Shown here piece after piece: positions 1-9,390 of a stretch of 64,000 nt of DNA. Below the pieces are notes generated by a model. That model had not been told where the DNA came from. It made no database searches and saw nothing but the letters and a program-made list of their open reading frames with translations. Positions within the stretch are counted from its first letter, which is position 1. Every line of letters begins with the position of its first letter. A program made the translations under genes and the position numbers. This stretch comes from Stentor coeruleus. Lineage: Eukaryota > Ciliophora > Heterotrichea > Heterotrichida > Stentoridae. The DNA is taken from the NCBI GenBank assembly GCA_001970955.1, contig MPUH01000243.1:1-64000 (forward strand). Direction: 5' to 3'.

Positions 1-1
1 G

Positions 2-658
2 TCAGTTCAAGAGCACACTTTATTAATGCAAAATTGTGATAATATGAATGATTTTTCAAGTAATGCCTGTGATGTTGTAGTCAATCAAGTTCTATCAAAT
101 GTTGGTCAAGTAAACATATATGATATCTATGGAACTTGTTGGCCTGGACCATCTGAAACTACTTATGAAGATAATCAAGGGATGCTAAAATTCTTAAAAA
201 TGAAACTTGGTAGTAATACTGTAGTTCCCCCTTGTATAGCATGGGGTGGTATATACACTTATCTTAACAATGCAACTGTTCAAAAAGCTTTTAATATCCC
301 TCAACCAGCAACATGGGGATTTTGTGCTAATTTAGATTATGTTTCTGATTTTGACCATGGATCATTTTATACATATCCAACACTTATAAATGCAGGACTT
401 AATATTTTGATATACTCAGGAGATGTTGATGGAGCAGTTCCAACTATTGGTACTAGAAATTGGATTAGGAATTTAAATCTAGGCATTACAGAAGCTTATA
501 GATCATGGACTGTTAATGAACAAATTGCAGGATATACTATTGGGTATACTGGACTTAGACTTGTTACTGTTAAAGGAGCTGGACATATGGTCCCTCAATG
601 GAAACCTGCTCAAGCACAACATATGCTTCTTTCTTGGTTGTTCGGCACTAGTCTATAA
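2..658 (+). CDS. Serine carboxypeptidase (peptidase S10), C-terminal part, 5' end outside window
   Basis: The frame is open to the left edge, so the first Met in the window is internal and the gene starts upstream. The visible 218 residues are the C-terminal part of an S10 serine carboxypeptidase, which removes C-terminal residues from peptides in lysosome-like or secreted compartments. The catalytic Asp lies in SGDVDGAVP and the catalytic His in GAGHMVPQWKP. The upstream motif WGGIYTYLNNATVQKAFNIP is also typical of the family. The catalytic Ser would lie left of the window. It ends in TAA, only 39 nt before the ATG of the next gene on the same strand. Family assignment is firm; substrate preference cannot be told. 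Confidence 0.95.
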   Translation, partial: SVQEHTLLMQNCDNMNDFSSNACDVVVNQVLSNVGQVNIYDIYGTCWPGPSETTYEDNQGMLKFLKMKLGSNTVVPPCIAWGGIYTYLNNATVQKAFNIPQPATWGFCANLDYVSDFDHGSFYTYPTLINAGLNILIYSGDVDGAVPTIGTRNWIRNLNLGITEAYRSWTVNEQIAGYTIGYTGLRLVTVKGAGHMVPQWKPAQAQHMLLSWLFGTSL

Positions 659-697
659 GTTTAATTAGTTTATTAGATATGATTAGATTTATATAAT

Positions 698-1561
698 ATG
701 GAATATTTTGGGTTTAGGTCACACCATCGAAATCCTCGGAATTGCTTTTTTGAAATGTACAAAGCCCTGCCAGCTTCGTTTTTCGGTAAGGAAGAGGTTG
801 AAAAAGGAAACTTGGGTATTTTTTAAACAGTTATTCTCCCATCTTCAGCGGCTAGTCATATTTTGAGCCAGAGCTCAAAAAGTCCAATGCTCTTTAAAAT
901 AACAAACCAACAACTAAACATTCATTCTCATTGTGGAGTCCTTGAATTTACTGCTGAAGAAGGGTATTGTTTGTTACCATATTGGGTATTAATTACATAG
1001 TTAATGCAACATTTAGGGCTATCAGAAGGAGATAGTATATTAATAGAAAGTACAACTTTACCTGAAGGTACATTTGTAAAAATTCAACCTCATGAAACTG
1101 CTTTTATAGATTTACCTAACCCAAAAGCTGTATTAGAATGTAGTCTAAGGAATTATTTATGTTTAACTCAAGGAGATTCAATTGTCATAGAATTCGCTAA
1201 AAAAAAATATGGAATTGATATTATTGAAACAAGACCTGCTAATGCTATTATGACTATTCAAGTTGATTTACAAGTAGACTTTGCCCCACCTAAAGATTAT
1301 AAAGAAGAACCGGTTTTGAAAAAAGAACCTTCGATTACATTTGGAAAAGAAGAGGAGAAAAATAATAATGGGCCTAAGATTATAACAGGATATACACTTG
1401 AAGGGAAAAAAGTTCAAATTACTTCTAGAAATGGGGATGATGGGGAAAGAGAATATGATCCAAGACAACATAGAATTCATAATGGGATTAAAAATACACC
1501 GGCTGTTGTAAACCCAAATTATTGGGATAATATGAAAGGTGGTAGGAAACTAAATCAGTAA
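698..1561 (+). CDS. UFD1: UFD1, ubiquitin-fusion degradation protein, two 15-nt introns
   Basis: Rejoining three exons (698-815, 831-985, 1001-1561) across introns 816-830 and 986-1000 gives 277 residues. Seen: the N-terminal double-psi barrel with DxxEKG-like EEVEKGNLVILP, then PMLFKITN, HCGVLEFTAEEG, LLPYW, NPKAVLECSLRN and TRPANAI. This order is characteristic of UFD1. With NPL4 it is the Cdc48/p97 cofactor that extracts ubiquitylated proteins, as in ER-associated degradation. Both introns carry an in-frame stop (TAA, TAG), so reading without splicing loses the first third of the protein. The start at 698 is the furthest upstream in-frame ATG and gives the normal UFD1 N-terminus. The gene converges on the TFIIE-beta gene with only 3 bp between stops. 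Confidence 0.95.
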
Positions 1562-1564
1562 TTT

Positions 1565-2113
1565 TTAGTATGTTGTTCTTTGTTCTTCAATAAGTTTTTG
1601 TCTTTCTCTAATCTCAGTAGATGGTAGATTCTTCCACATATTCTTGACAAAATCTGATACTATTGTCGAAAGTTTTTCTGCTGTATCATCAGGATTTCTA
1701 TAAAACAACACTGTGAATTTTTTATCTTTTTCCGAATTATAAATTTGTCTTATAAACCCTTCTTCTCTTAATGACGCTATATCTTTTTCTACACCTTTAT
1801 AACAATCAAATAAATCTTGGTTTTGAGGGATACCTCTAGGTAACCTTTTAAGTTCTTCAATTAACGTTTCTTTATTATAAATTTCATAAAGCCTGTTAAG
1901 TGAAAACCTATCTTGTACTTCATCATAGTTGATTTTCCGATTATCTTTAATTATAGTCAAGAGTTCTTCTTTATGGCTTAAAGTAACACATATTGATCTT
2001 TCGATTTCATTTAAAGTTAAAGGATGATTAGCGGTTCTTAAACAGTCTATAACTTTTGAGATAATATTGTTTACATGTGGATTTCGTCTCTTTTTTTTAT
2101 CTGTTGGTTGCAT
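1565..2113 (-). CDS. Transcription initiation factor IIE subunit beta
   Basis: This 182-residue intronless protein matches the TFIIE-beta family. A basic N-terminal stretch is followed by tandem winged helices, with NPHVNNIISKVIDCLRTA opening the first and LREEGFIRQI...FTVLFYRN typical of the second. TFIIE-beta works with TFIIE-alpha to recruit TFIIH and open the promoter at RNA polymerase II genes. It is short compared with animal homologues (about 290 residues), mainly because the flanking low-complexity parts are missing. The start ATG is only 44 bp from the divergent HSBP1 start, and the stop is 3 bp from the UFD1 stop. Confidence 0.85.
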   Translation of the reverse strand: MQPTDKKKRRNPHVNNIISKVIDCLRTANHPLTLNEIERSICVTLSHKEELLTIIKDNRKINYDEVQDRFSLNRLYEIYNKETLIEELKRLPRGIPQNQDLFDCYKGVEKDIASLREEGFIRQIYNSEKDKKFTVLFYRNPDDTAEKLSTIVSDFVKNMWKNLPSTEIRERQKLIEEQRTTY

Positions 2114-2157
2114 ATTTATTCAAGTTGTAAAAAAAGTCTTGGATTAGTAATTTTTAA
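2114..2157. promoter_or_regulatory. 44-bp bidirectional promoter and both 5' leaders (TFIIE-beta / HSBP1)
   Basis: Only 44 bp separate two divergent start codons. The interval must hold both leaders and at least the core of both promoters, unless promoter elements lie inside the genes. It is almost all A/T, with an A-run in the middle, and ends in an AT-only stretch next to each ATG, as at most starts in this window. Confidence 0.6.
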
Positions 2158-2388
2158 ATGGCGGATGAAGAAAGACCAGCACAACAAGCTGAAGACCTTA
2201 CTGTATTTGTGCAGAACTTATTAAATCAAATGCAAACTAGGTTCCAGCAGATGTCAGACGCTATATTGGGAAGAATTGATGAAATGGGAAACCGCATTGA
2301 TGAACTTGAACAATCTATTAGTGAACTAATGGAAGATGCTGCTATTGAAGAACAGCGGTCGCCTATGGAAGGTGGACGCAAATTTTAG
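2158..2388 (+). CDS. HSBP1: Heat shock factor-binding protein 1 (HSBP1)
   Basis: This 76-residue coiled coil matches the HSBP1 family over its whole length. Diagnostic stretches are DLTVFVQNLLNQMQTRFQQM, GRIDEMGNRIDELEQSI and a short acidic tail. HSBP1 forms a trimeric coiled coil, was described as a negative regulator of heat shock factor, and also acts as a chaperone for WASH complex assembly. The length is normal for the family. It ends in TAG. It is divergently paired with TFIIE-beta. Confidence 0.92.
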   Translation: MADEERPAQQAEDLTVFVQNLLNQMQTRFQQMSDAILGRIDEMGNRIDELEQSISELMEDAAIEEQRSPMEGGRKF

Positions 2389-3010
2389 AGTATTTTATAA
2401 TAATTTTTGCGATATAGAAGTGATTTGGTTTTTAGCATTTTCCAATGTTGGAATTAGGTGAAGATTGGGAGGGAAATTTTTGTTTTTAAGTTTCTTTTTG
2501 ATAGATTTAAACAGTTTAGAGATTAGATGAAATAGTTTAGGTCTATGGCTATATGAATTGGAAGTTATATTTTGTGATAAAAACTTTGCATTTTTTATAT
2601 TGAAAATTATTTTTGCTGTGATGTGTTTAGATGATATTTTATACGGGATGAAGTATGTAAAATTGGTATGGGTAAAAATAAAGTCAGAGATTATGCTAGG
2701 AAATTCTGAGGTTTTGGGTATATAAAATATAATGATTACTTATCTTTGAGTTTATAAATTGTATTAAAAGATAATTATTATTTTTTATATAAATAATACA
2801 TTTCTGTTACGCGATTTTTATAGATCATCATTTTTTTAAACAGAAAAAAATGTAATTTCGGCGAAATCATAACAAAAACTATAATAAAAGTACACATAAC
2901 CAACATTAATTTAAACCAAAAAAATTACACTACAAAATCTATAATTTGCAAAGCACTAATACAAAAATAAAATAAAAAGTATACTCTCAGTTTAATCCTA
3001 ATACAAATTA
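2389..3010. other. Convergent intergenic region, no gene seen
   Basis: About 620 bp between two converging genes, with no convincing coding frame on either strand. The + strand is G-rich and C-poor up to about 2760 (3' flank of HSBP1), then becomes C-rich and G-poor (3' flank of the minus-strand gene). This is the reversal expected where two 3' flanks meet. Confidence 0.6.
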
Positions 3011-3760
3011 TTATAAAAACTTGCTCTCAGTTTTTCCTTTATGTTTCTTTTGTTCATCTCTAATTCTAAACTCCCTAGCTTTTCTCTCAAAAGTAGACAA
3101 AATCTCATACGACCCTGGTCCTGGATTTCTAGCTGTAGTAACCTTCGTAAAATCAGATCTTTTTGATGTGCCAAACACAATAGCAGAAAACCGATTTCTC
3201 TCAACAGTATTCGCTTTTGGTGAATAATAATTTGGTCCAGGATTTTCTTTAACAGGATCAAGAGGTTTAAGCCTTGATTTCATTTGCACACCTTTATTAT
3301 CACTAACAAAATCTCTTTTAATCTCATAGCTACCTGGTCCTGGTATTTCTTTATGAGTATCCCAACTTTCACGAGTACAAGAATCTAAGTTTTGTAAATT
3401 ACTTATAGACTGTGAACTTGTCAAATTTCTTGTTTTAAACAAAGGCATTTCTCTATGAGTTATACCTGGTCCTGGTGTTTCAACTGGTCTAAATATATAC
3501 CTTTTTCCAAATCCTAAGGATGTTGCTGTTTTTGATAATGTTGAACCAAGGTCTAATAAAGGGACATCACTTGTATTACTTAATGATTCTTTAAATCGCT
3601 TTGCTCGTGGAAATGACCATTTTATTACCTCTCTTGTCAAAGAAGTTGCGGATTGAGTGAAGATTGACCCACCAAAGCTTGGGTACCTCTGGCTTTGAGA
3701 TGAATTTGGCAAAGCTGCAGATTTTTCACGTGACATTTTCGAGTATTCTTTGAAGTCCAT
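3011..3760 (-). CDS. PGPG-repeat protein, SHIPPO/ODF3/STPG-like
   Basis: This 249-residue intronless protein carries four spaced Pro-Gly-Pro repeats: TPGPGITHRE, IPGPGSYEI, NPGPNYYSP and NPGPGSYEI, from about residue 93 to 221. They are separated by basic, Ser/Thr-rich linkers. This is the STPGR/SHIPPO repeat of ODF3- and STPG-type proteins, which bind sperm outer dense fibres or line ciliary doublet microtubules. A role on ciliary or cortical microtubules is therefore inferred. The Lys-rich C-terminus fits binding to acidic tubulin tails. Confidence 0.75.
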   Translation of the reverse strand: MDFKEYSKMSREKSAALPNSSQSQRYPSFGGSIFTQSATSLTREVIKWSFPRAKRFKESLSNTSDVPLLDLGSTLSKTATSLGFGKRYIFRPVETPGPGITHREMPLFKTRNLTSSQSISNLQNLDSCTRESWDTHKEIPGPGSYEIKRDFVSDNKGVQMKSRLKPLDPVKENPGPNYYSPKANTVERNRFSAIVFGTSKRSDFTKVTTARNPGPGSYEILSTFERKAREFRIRDEQKKHKGKTESKFL

Positions 3761-4831
3761 TTGTATTATTTATAGGGTCTAAAATTAGTAAGGTTTAAGA
3801 GAAATTATTAGTATGGAGTATTATAAGGGTTATTTTTATTGGTAAAGTTGGTATAGGTGGATTAAGAGATTTTATGTGTGGATAGAGGATTTGGTATATT
3901 AATGTATGAGATTTAGGGATTATGGATGATTTTTTATTGTGGAATATTTTTGATGAAGCTTTTATAGCAGATTTTTCTGATAAATGCTATGATTTTGAAT
4001 GCTGATGCATTGGCTTTATTAAAGGGACTGAATTAAGTTAGGGACTAATAGTTTTATATAAAAGAATAGTAGTTTGTTTATGAAATAAGTCGTTTTCTGG
4101 TTTTAAATAAAAAGTAACTGATGATTGGAATGAAATAGACCCTATTAATTAAAGATGATATTCCTAATAAGGATTTCTATATCGAAAGATTTTTCTAATT
4201 TCTAGTATCTCCATTAAATAACTAATTATTATAAAATACCAGAATATATAAATCAAAAACCAATTTCAACTATACCATTATTAAACAAATTTCAATATAA
4301 CTCTTAAATCTTTATGACCAAAATATTCTCTGCAATCAACCAAAAACTCTCATTTCTTTTCAACACTTAACATACATCCCAACCAGCAATCTCAAAAATA
4401 GGCAAAATTTTATTCAAAACATAAACTCTCTTAATTTATAAAACAACCATAAAAGTAATATCCTAAGTTTCACATATTCCAAAATACAACTAAAAACTTT
4501 TTCTTCAGTCTAATTCTAAGTTTCAAATACTATTTAAAAGTAGCATCTAAACAAATTCATTACAAAAAGTGAATTGCTTTGCAGTAATAGTGAAGAAAAA
4601 TATTAGATTTAAGGAAAATCTTCGGATATGATATGAAGGATTAAGAACTAATTCAAGAAAATATTAAAATTATCATTTAAATCAGTTATTGGATTAAGAT
4701 AGGCATGGGTTTTTTGGAAAATTTGCAAAAGATTATTGATAAGAAAACAAATTGGGTGTTAGGGTGTTAAAAATGCCTAGAATATTATTTTCTCATATAT
4801 TTAAATGCATATCTTAGTGTAATTTATAAAA
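3761..4831. promoter_or_regulatory. Divergent intergenic region, about 1.07 kb
   Basis: Upstream DNA for both the PGPG gene (left) and the importin-like gene (right), with no coding frame seen. The + strand is G-rich to about 4150 and C-rich from about 4200 to 4560, so each gene sees a C-rich sense flank. It is G-rich again from about 4570 to 4800, directly before the right gene, an exception to the pattern seen elsewhere. Confidence 0.5.
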
Positions 4832-6361
4832 ATGAACTCTAGAAACATGAACTTTTTTCAACTGCCAAAAAGTGTAAAAATATATAAAGCCAGGGAAATA
4901 AAAGCAGTTAACCTCAGGAAAAAAAAGCGAGCTGAACATATTGATCACTATAGAAATAATCTTGAAAAACATCAAACCTCTACAATTTTTGACCCTAACT
5001 GGATACCTGAAGATCTTATTAATCACAATGAGTTATTAATTTCTGATATAAACCCATCTAATAAACTTTGTATTTTAATCGACATATCCTTAAACTCCTC
5101 ATCTTCTCTATCATTTTCCGCTTTAACTGTTATCGATAAATTCCTCCAAAAAAACATAAACTCTAACATCCAACACCATTTATTCAATGAAAAAATCTTA
5201 TTAAAATTAAAACAAAATCTCAAATCTCAAAACAATAATCTCCAGCTTGTCACAATAAAAATCTTCTCATACCTAATCCAAATTCTCCCAACTACAAAAC
5301 TAGATATAAAAATCATCAACATTTTCCCAGTTTTTATAGATTTATTAAAAACCACTGACTCAGATATATTCACAAAAATCCTAGAAATTATATACAATTA
5401 TATTATAAATCATTCTATAACAGATCAACAATGCATTTATTTTCTTAATCAATTAAACGATATTAATATTAATATTTTATGTATTATTACTAATACACAA
5501 TTACTTGCTTGGATATTAAAAGTTTTACCCTATGACCAACTTAATACTGATTATCGAATTATAGTATTTAAATATTTACCTTGGATTATAGATGTTAATA
5601 ATGAAGAAACTGTATCTCAAGGAATAATTGCTTTATATAAACTATCTTTTTTTAATGATGTTAAAAAAGAATGTATGTTTTTGTCTATAAAAATTATGAA
5701 ATTCATTAATTATTATAAACCTAGAGCTCTTATAAATGCTATTAAAGTTTTTCAAAATGTTATTGAAGGGGGAGAGGAATTAACTCAAGGGCTTGTTGAT
5801 GTAGGAATTGTGGATAAGGTCATTGAGATATTTGAAACTTATACAAATGATATAATAAAAAAAGAAGCTTGTATTTGTTTGAAATTGATAATAGAAAAGG
5901 GAAATGATATGATTAATATTGTGGTTAACAAGGGTTGTTTAAGTATTAAGAAAATGCTTATGAATTCATGTCCTATTGTGATTATTGAGGGTGTTAAATG
6001 TTTGGCAGGAATATATAGAGGACAGTGCAAAGAAGCGATTTTAAAAATTACTCAAAATGAAATGTTGTATGATTTATTAAAAATTGCTTGTGATTTAGGT
6101 GAAGAAAAAAAACTCCAGATTATTTTTGAGAATCTTAAGGATTATTGTAAATACTTAAAAGGCATTCTACCTACAGAAGAATGGGACAAAATTCGTCTAA
6201 AATTCTTTAACAGCGAGAATACAAAATTTTTAGACTATATTGAAAATAAGGACACTGGGTCAAAATACTACAACTACTTCCAAGACTTTTTAGATATTAT
6301 TGAAAACGAAGAAACTAAAGAGCCTGATTTACAAATACCTGAATTTTTTAGTTTTTGTTAA
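4832..6361 (+). CDS. Divergent importin-alpha-like ARM-repeat protein
   Basis: This is a 509-residue intronless protein. Residues about 14-50 (KIYKAREIKAVNLRKKKRAE) resemble the basic importin-beta-binding domain. The rest is alpha-helical with armadillo-type repeats, clearest at about residues 310-400 (GGEELTQGLVDVGIVDKVIE, IKKEACICLKLI), which align with importin-alpha repeats. In canonical importin-alpha each repeat has a conserved Trp and Asn (W..SN) that grips nuclear localization signals. Here these positions read as LYKLSF, CLKLI and CLAGI, so the classical cargo groove looks lost. It may carry unusual cargo or have another role. Codon bias changes sharply along the gene, from C-rich to G-rich. 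Confidence 0.72.
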   Translation: MNSRNMNFFQLPKSVKIYKAREIKAVNLRKKKRAEHIDHYRNNLEKHQTSTIFDPNWIPEDLINHNELLISDINPSNKLCILIDISLNSSSSLSFSALTVIDKFLQKNINSNIQHHLFNEKILLKLKQNLKSQNNNLQLVTIKIFSYLIQILPTTKLDIKIINIFPVFIDLLKTTDSDIFTKILEIIYNYIINHSITDQQCIYFLNQLNDININILCIITNTQLLAWILKVLPYDQLNTDYRIIVFKYLPWIIDVNNEETVSQGIIALYKLSFFNDVKKECMFLSIKIMKFINYYKPRALINAIKVFQNVIEGGEELTQGLVDVGIVDKVIEIFETYTNDIIKKEACICLKLIIEKGNDMINIVVNKGCLSIKKMLMNSCPIVIIEGVKCLAGIYRGQCKEAILKITQNEMLYDLLKIACDLGEEKKLQIIFENLKDYCKYLKGILPTEEWDKIRLKFFNSENTKFLDYIENKDTGSKYYNYFQDFLDIIENEETKEPDLQIPEFFSFC

Positions 6362-6446
6362 CACAATTCTAAAAAATCCCAAATTTTTTTTCTAAAAACC
6401 TAAAATCTTTCTATAAAAAACTAAAATCAAACAATATCATTAATTA

Positions 6447-7820
6447 TCAATTAGTTCCTATAAGAGCAAACAAAGAGTTCTTATTAGGTGAGTCTTTTAT
6501 CCTCATATAATTCAAATACTCAACAATTTCATCATATCCTTTCAACACCGTAGTCCCCATTTCCACAACAGTTTCCTGACTTCCTTCAAGTTCAATAAAA
6601 AAAATATTCATTTCTTCCATAATCCTCGCCACATCATCTCCATCTTTTCCTTTATAAAGTATAGTAATCCCATCTAAATACCCACCATCTTTTTTTTTAC
6701 TGCCACAGTTTTTATGCATTTCCATAACATTTTCAACAAACCTTCTGCTTTTAGATTTTAATTTTTCAATCGCATTAACACTCGCTGTATCTTTTTCAGC
6801 ATCTTCTAATATATGTAAAGTTTCTTTTAACCCAAATTCTTCAATAGTTTTTAACATAAATTCCCTTTGTTTACTTCCAAGACCAATTCTACTTAAAATA
6901 CTATTTACAACATCAGGAAGGTTTAACATAGCAACTTTACCTATAAGACAAATAATATTTTTTAAATGGCTACCATCAAATATAAGTAGAAATTCAACCC
7001 AAGGATCAATATCTAAATCTTTAAGACTATCGATAAATTCATATGGATCAAGAGTTGGGGGGAAGACAAATGCTATACTTTTTGATAATGATAAAGATTT
7101 TTCAACATAATCAGCAAGTTCAGGGAAATGTAAAGATAAAGAAACCTGAGTTGTTTTTGGGATATTGATTTTTGGGGTTATGATTATTATATCAGGATTA
7201 TTTTCAGGAAAATATGATAAAAGGTTTGCGTTTATTGATTGTAAAGATTCATTTACTCCATAGATTTCTATGTTTTTTTGTAAACATTCTAGTTGAGATT
7301 CATCATCTTCTAGAGCGATAACTTTTTGCATGGTTTTTGATAATTGAATTGCTAGTGAACCGACACCTGACATACAGACTAGGCAGGTATGAATAGCACC
7401 TAAGCGAGAGACTAACTGTCGGGCAATGATTTTACCGATTTTTTCTAGGATTTCGCCTGCCCATGCACTTTCGCAGATTTGGATACCTTCATCATACCTT
7501 GAAAATATCCGGTGCCTTTCTTTCCAATATTCTTCAGGAATGTTGCTTGGATTATCTGATGAAGTAAGGGAATGAGTTGTAGATTCAACTATTATGTGAC
7601 GGAAACTTACTAAAAACTTGTGCCGGCCTGAGTCTAAAAAATAAATTTTGTCAACAGCGAATATTTTACTTGCATATATTGCAGGCTCTAATATAGATGG
7701 AGACATCTCTGAATCTACTCGTTTGAGGTTTATTGAGTCATGATCATCATCTTCTTCATCAGCAGTAAAGCAACAACAAAATACTCTTTTGCGTTGCTGA
7801 ATCAAAGGCTTTTTGTCCAT
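6447..7820 (-). CDS. TGS1-like RNA cap methyltransferase homologue with degraded active site
   Basis: This is a 457-residue intronless protein. YWKERHRIFSRYDEGI and the following helix match the region before the methyltransferase core of trimethylguanosine synthase (TGS1), which hypermethylates caps of snRNA and snoRNA. A Rossmann-like stretch follows (SGVGSLAIQLS, VIALEDDESQLECLQKN). The Asp of the family's DAFCGVGG motif is missing. The catalytic SPPWGGP motif, which stacks the cap guanine, reads as TPKINIP at about residue 213. It is therefore probably not an active cap methylase. The N-terminus has a Cys cluster (FCCCF) and an acidic run. Fold assignment is fairly sure; function is unknown. 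Confidence 0.75.
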   Translation of the reverse strand: MDKKPLIQQRKRVFCCCFTADEEDDDHDSINLKRVDSEMSPSILEPAIYASKIFAVDKIYFLDSGRHKFLVSFRHIIVESTTHSLTSSDNPSNIPEEYWKERHRIFSRYDEGIQICESAWAGEILEKIGKIIARQLVSRLGAIHTCLVCMSGVGSLAIQLSKTMQKVIALEDDESQLECLQKNIEIYGVNESLQSINANLLSYFPENNPDIIIITPKINIPKTTQVSLSLHFPELADYVEKSLSLSKSIAFVFPPTLDPYEFIDSLKDLDIDPWVEFLLIFDGSHLKNIICLIGKVAMLNLPDVVNSILSRIGLGSKQREFMLKTIEEFGLKETLHILEDAEKDTASVNAIEKLKSKSRRFVENVMEMHKNCGSKKKDGGYLDGITILYKGKDGDDVARIMEEMNIFFIELEGSQETVVEMGTTVLKGYDEIVEYLNYMRIKDSPNKNSLFALIGTN

Positions 7821-8291
7821 TTATAATAATACATCATATATAATATTTATGCATGAACACTTTTTAGGACTAATGCAATGTGATTAATAAAAAATTGAGA
7901 TGGTCTTTGTATTGTTGTGTCATGTGCTTAATGTTTTGTATTGTAGATAAAAAATATATTATTGAATATAAAAATTATATAAACATTGTAGATTATATAG
8001 ACTAAAGGTTTTTTTACATTTTACTGTATAGACAATTAAAAACTACTAAAAAAAGATAATACTTTAATCATCTCCAAACTAAAAGCTAAAAAAAATCTAA
8101 AAATCTAAAAATCTAAAAATCCCAAAAAAGCCTAGCACATCAATTAAAAAATCCTCAAAAATCTCTCTTCACATAATCTCCTCCTTTAACATTCAAAAAA
8201 CTCAAAAACCTAACCTATACCATAAGCACATCACATCTCTCTCTATACATAAAAGCATATATTCAAACTCTAAATATACAATCAATAAAAT
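7821..8291. promoter_or_regulatory. Divergent intergenic region with a small AAAAATCT repeat
   Basis: Upstream DNA for the TGS1-like gene (left) and the Cys-rich secreted protein (right). No coding frame is seen. The right part (about 8040-8290) is C-rich on the + strand. Confidence 0.5.
8091..8121 (+). repeat. Short tandem repeat, unit AAAAATCT, almost 4 copies
   Basis: The 8-nt unit AAAAATCT is repeated three times and followed by a fourth copy lacking the last base, 170 bp upstream of a start codon. It is probably a slippage product; no function can be inferred. Confidence 0.85.
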
Positions 8292-9344
8292 ATGAAATAC
8301 ATAATTGTTCTCCTAGCTCTAACCCTTCTGATAAACGGCCAAACAACATGTCCAAAATATCAATGCAAGTTGAAAACCCAGAAATTTACAGACAACACAT
8401 GTGTAGTGTATTCAAATAACACATACTATGTCTCTCCTTGTAAAACTGGATACTGTGAAGTGAGTTTTGGATCTTTAAACAGCACCTGCATATCATCAAC
8501 AAAAACTACATACGAAACAAACATGTATCTTCCAGGAGCCAAATGCACAATAAACGATGACTGTCTTTCAGGAATCTGTTCAAAAACATGTCAAGGTATA
8601 TCAAAAGGAAAAACATGTAATTCAACTCTTGATTGTAATCCTGGTCTTTATTGTCTTAATAGTCAATGTACTGAGCTTATAACAACAAGGCTTAATTGTA
8701 GTAATCAATACTCTTGTCCTTATAATTCAGGATGTAATGTTTTTAATAATGCAAGTGCTTGTATTGAGTATTTTTCTCTTGAACCTGGGGAAATAGTTGG
8801 GTCTTGTTCTGAAAATGGGATGAATTTGTTATGTAAAAGTGGATATTGTGGGATAAATGGAGAAGTTTATGTTTGTACAGATGAGATTGAAAGTGTTTCT
8901 CCAAGACCATATTATTGTACCCTTGGGTCTACTTGCTATTCGAAAATTGATCAGAAAATTGGTGTTGCTTTTAGTCAGGAATGCCTTTGTGGGTTGAATA
9001 ATTTAGGAACACCTCATTGTAATATATTCCTTGGGGATTATTATGGAATGAAATATAAGGAAAAATTGATTAAATGGGTTAGAAGTGATAGTGTTAAAAA
9101 TTGCAATACTTATGCGAGAATACAACCTGAATGCATGAAAGATTGGATGAACATAAATGATTATAATGAGATTATGTATTATTATTATCTATTTATGTAT
9201 TATCCTTATGTTGCAGAAGCTGAAGATTGTGTGCTTGAAAATTATGTACAAGATTTTTATGAGGCCAAGAACGATATTGATACAGACAGTTTTGCTGAGA
9301 TTCATAAACTATTTATATCCATAGTATTAATTATGTGGTTTTAA
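8292..9344 (+). CDS. Secreted or GPI-anchored Cys-rich protein
   Basis: This 350-residue protein begins with a clear signal peptide (MKYIIVLLALTLLINGQ). The body is rich in cysteine (for example CLSGICSKTCQG and CNPGLYCLNSQC) in a dickkopf-like or EGF-like spacing, with several NxS/T glycosylation sites. The C-terminus ends in a short hydrophobic stretch (LFISIVLIMWF) with no charged tail, as expected for a GPI-anchor signal. It is probably a cell-surface protein. I recognise no precise family. It uses C-rich codons early and G-rich codons late. The next gene starts 46 nt downstream on the same strand. Confidence 0.75.
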   Translation: MKYIIVLLALTLLINGQTTCPKYQCKLKTQKFTDNTCVVYSNNTYYVSPCKTGYCEVSFGSLNSTCISSTKTTYETNMYLPGAKCTINDDCLSGICSKTCQGISKGKTCNSTLDCNPGLYCLNSQCTELITTRLNCSNQYSCPYNSGCNVFNNASACIEYFSLEPGEIVGSCSENGMNLLCKSGYCGINGEVYVCTDEIESVSPRPYYCTLGSTCYSKIDQKIGVAFSQECLCGLNNLGTPHCNIFLGDYYGMKYKEKLIKWVRSDSVKNCNTYARIQPECMKDWMNINDYNEIMYYYYLFMYYPYVAEAEDCVLENYVQDFYEAKNDIDTDSFAEIHKLFISIVLIMWF

Positions 9345-9390
9345 TGCAAAACCTTTAGTTTTAAATAAATTTGATATACAAAACATAAAA

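Noticed and set aside
1268-1480. 70-codon minus-strand frame inside UFD1
   Set aside because: Shadow of a well-supported gene; Phe/Ile-rich as expected from antisense of Lys/Asp codons.
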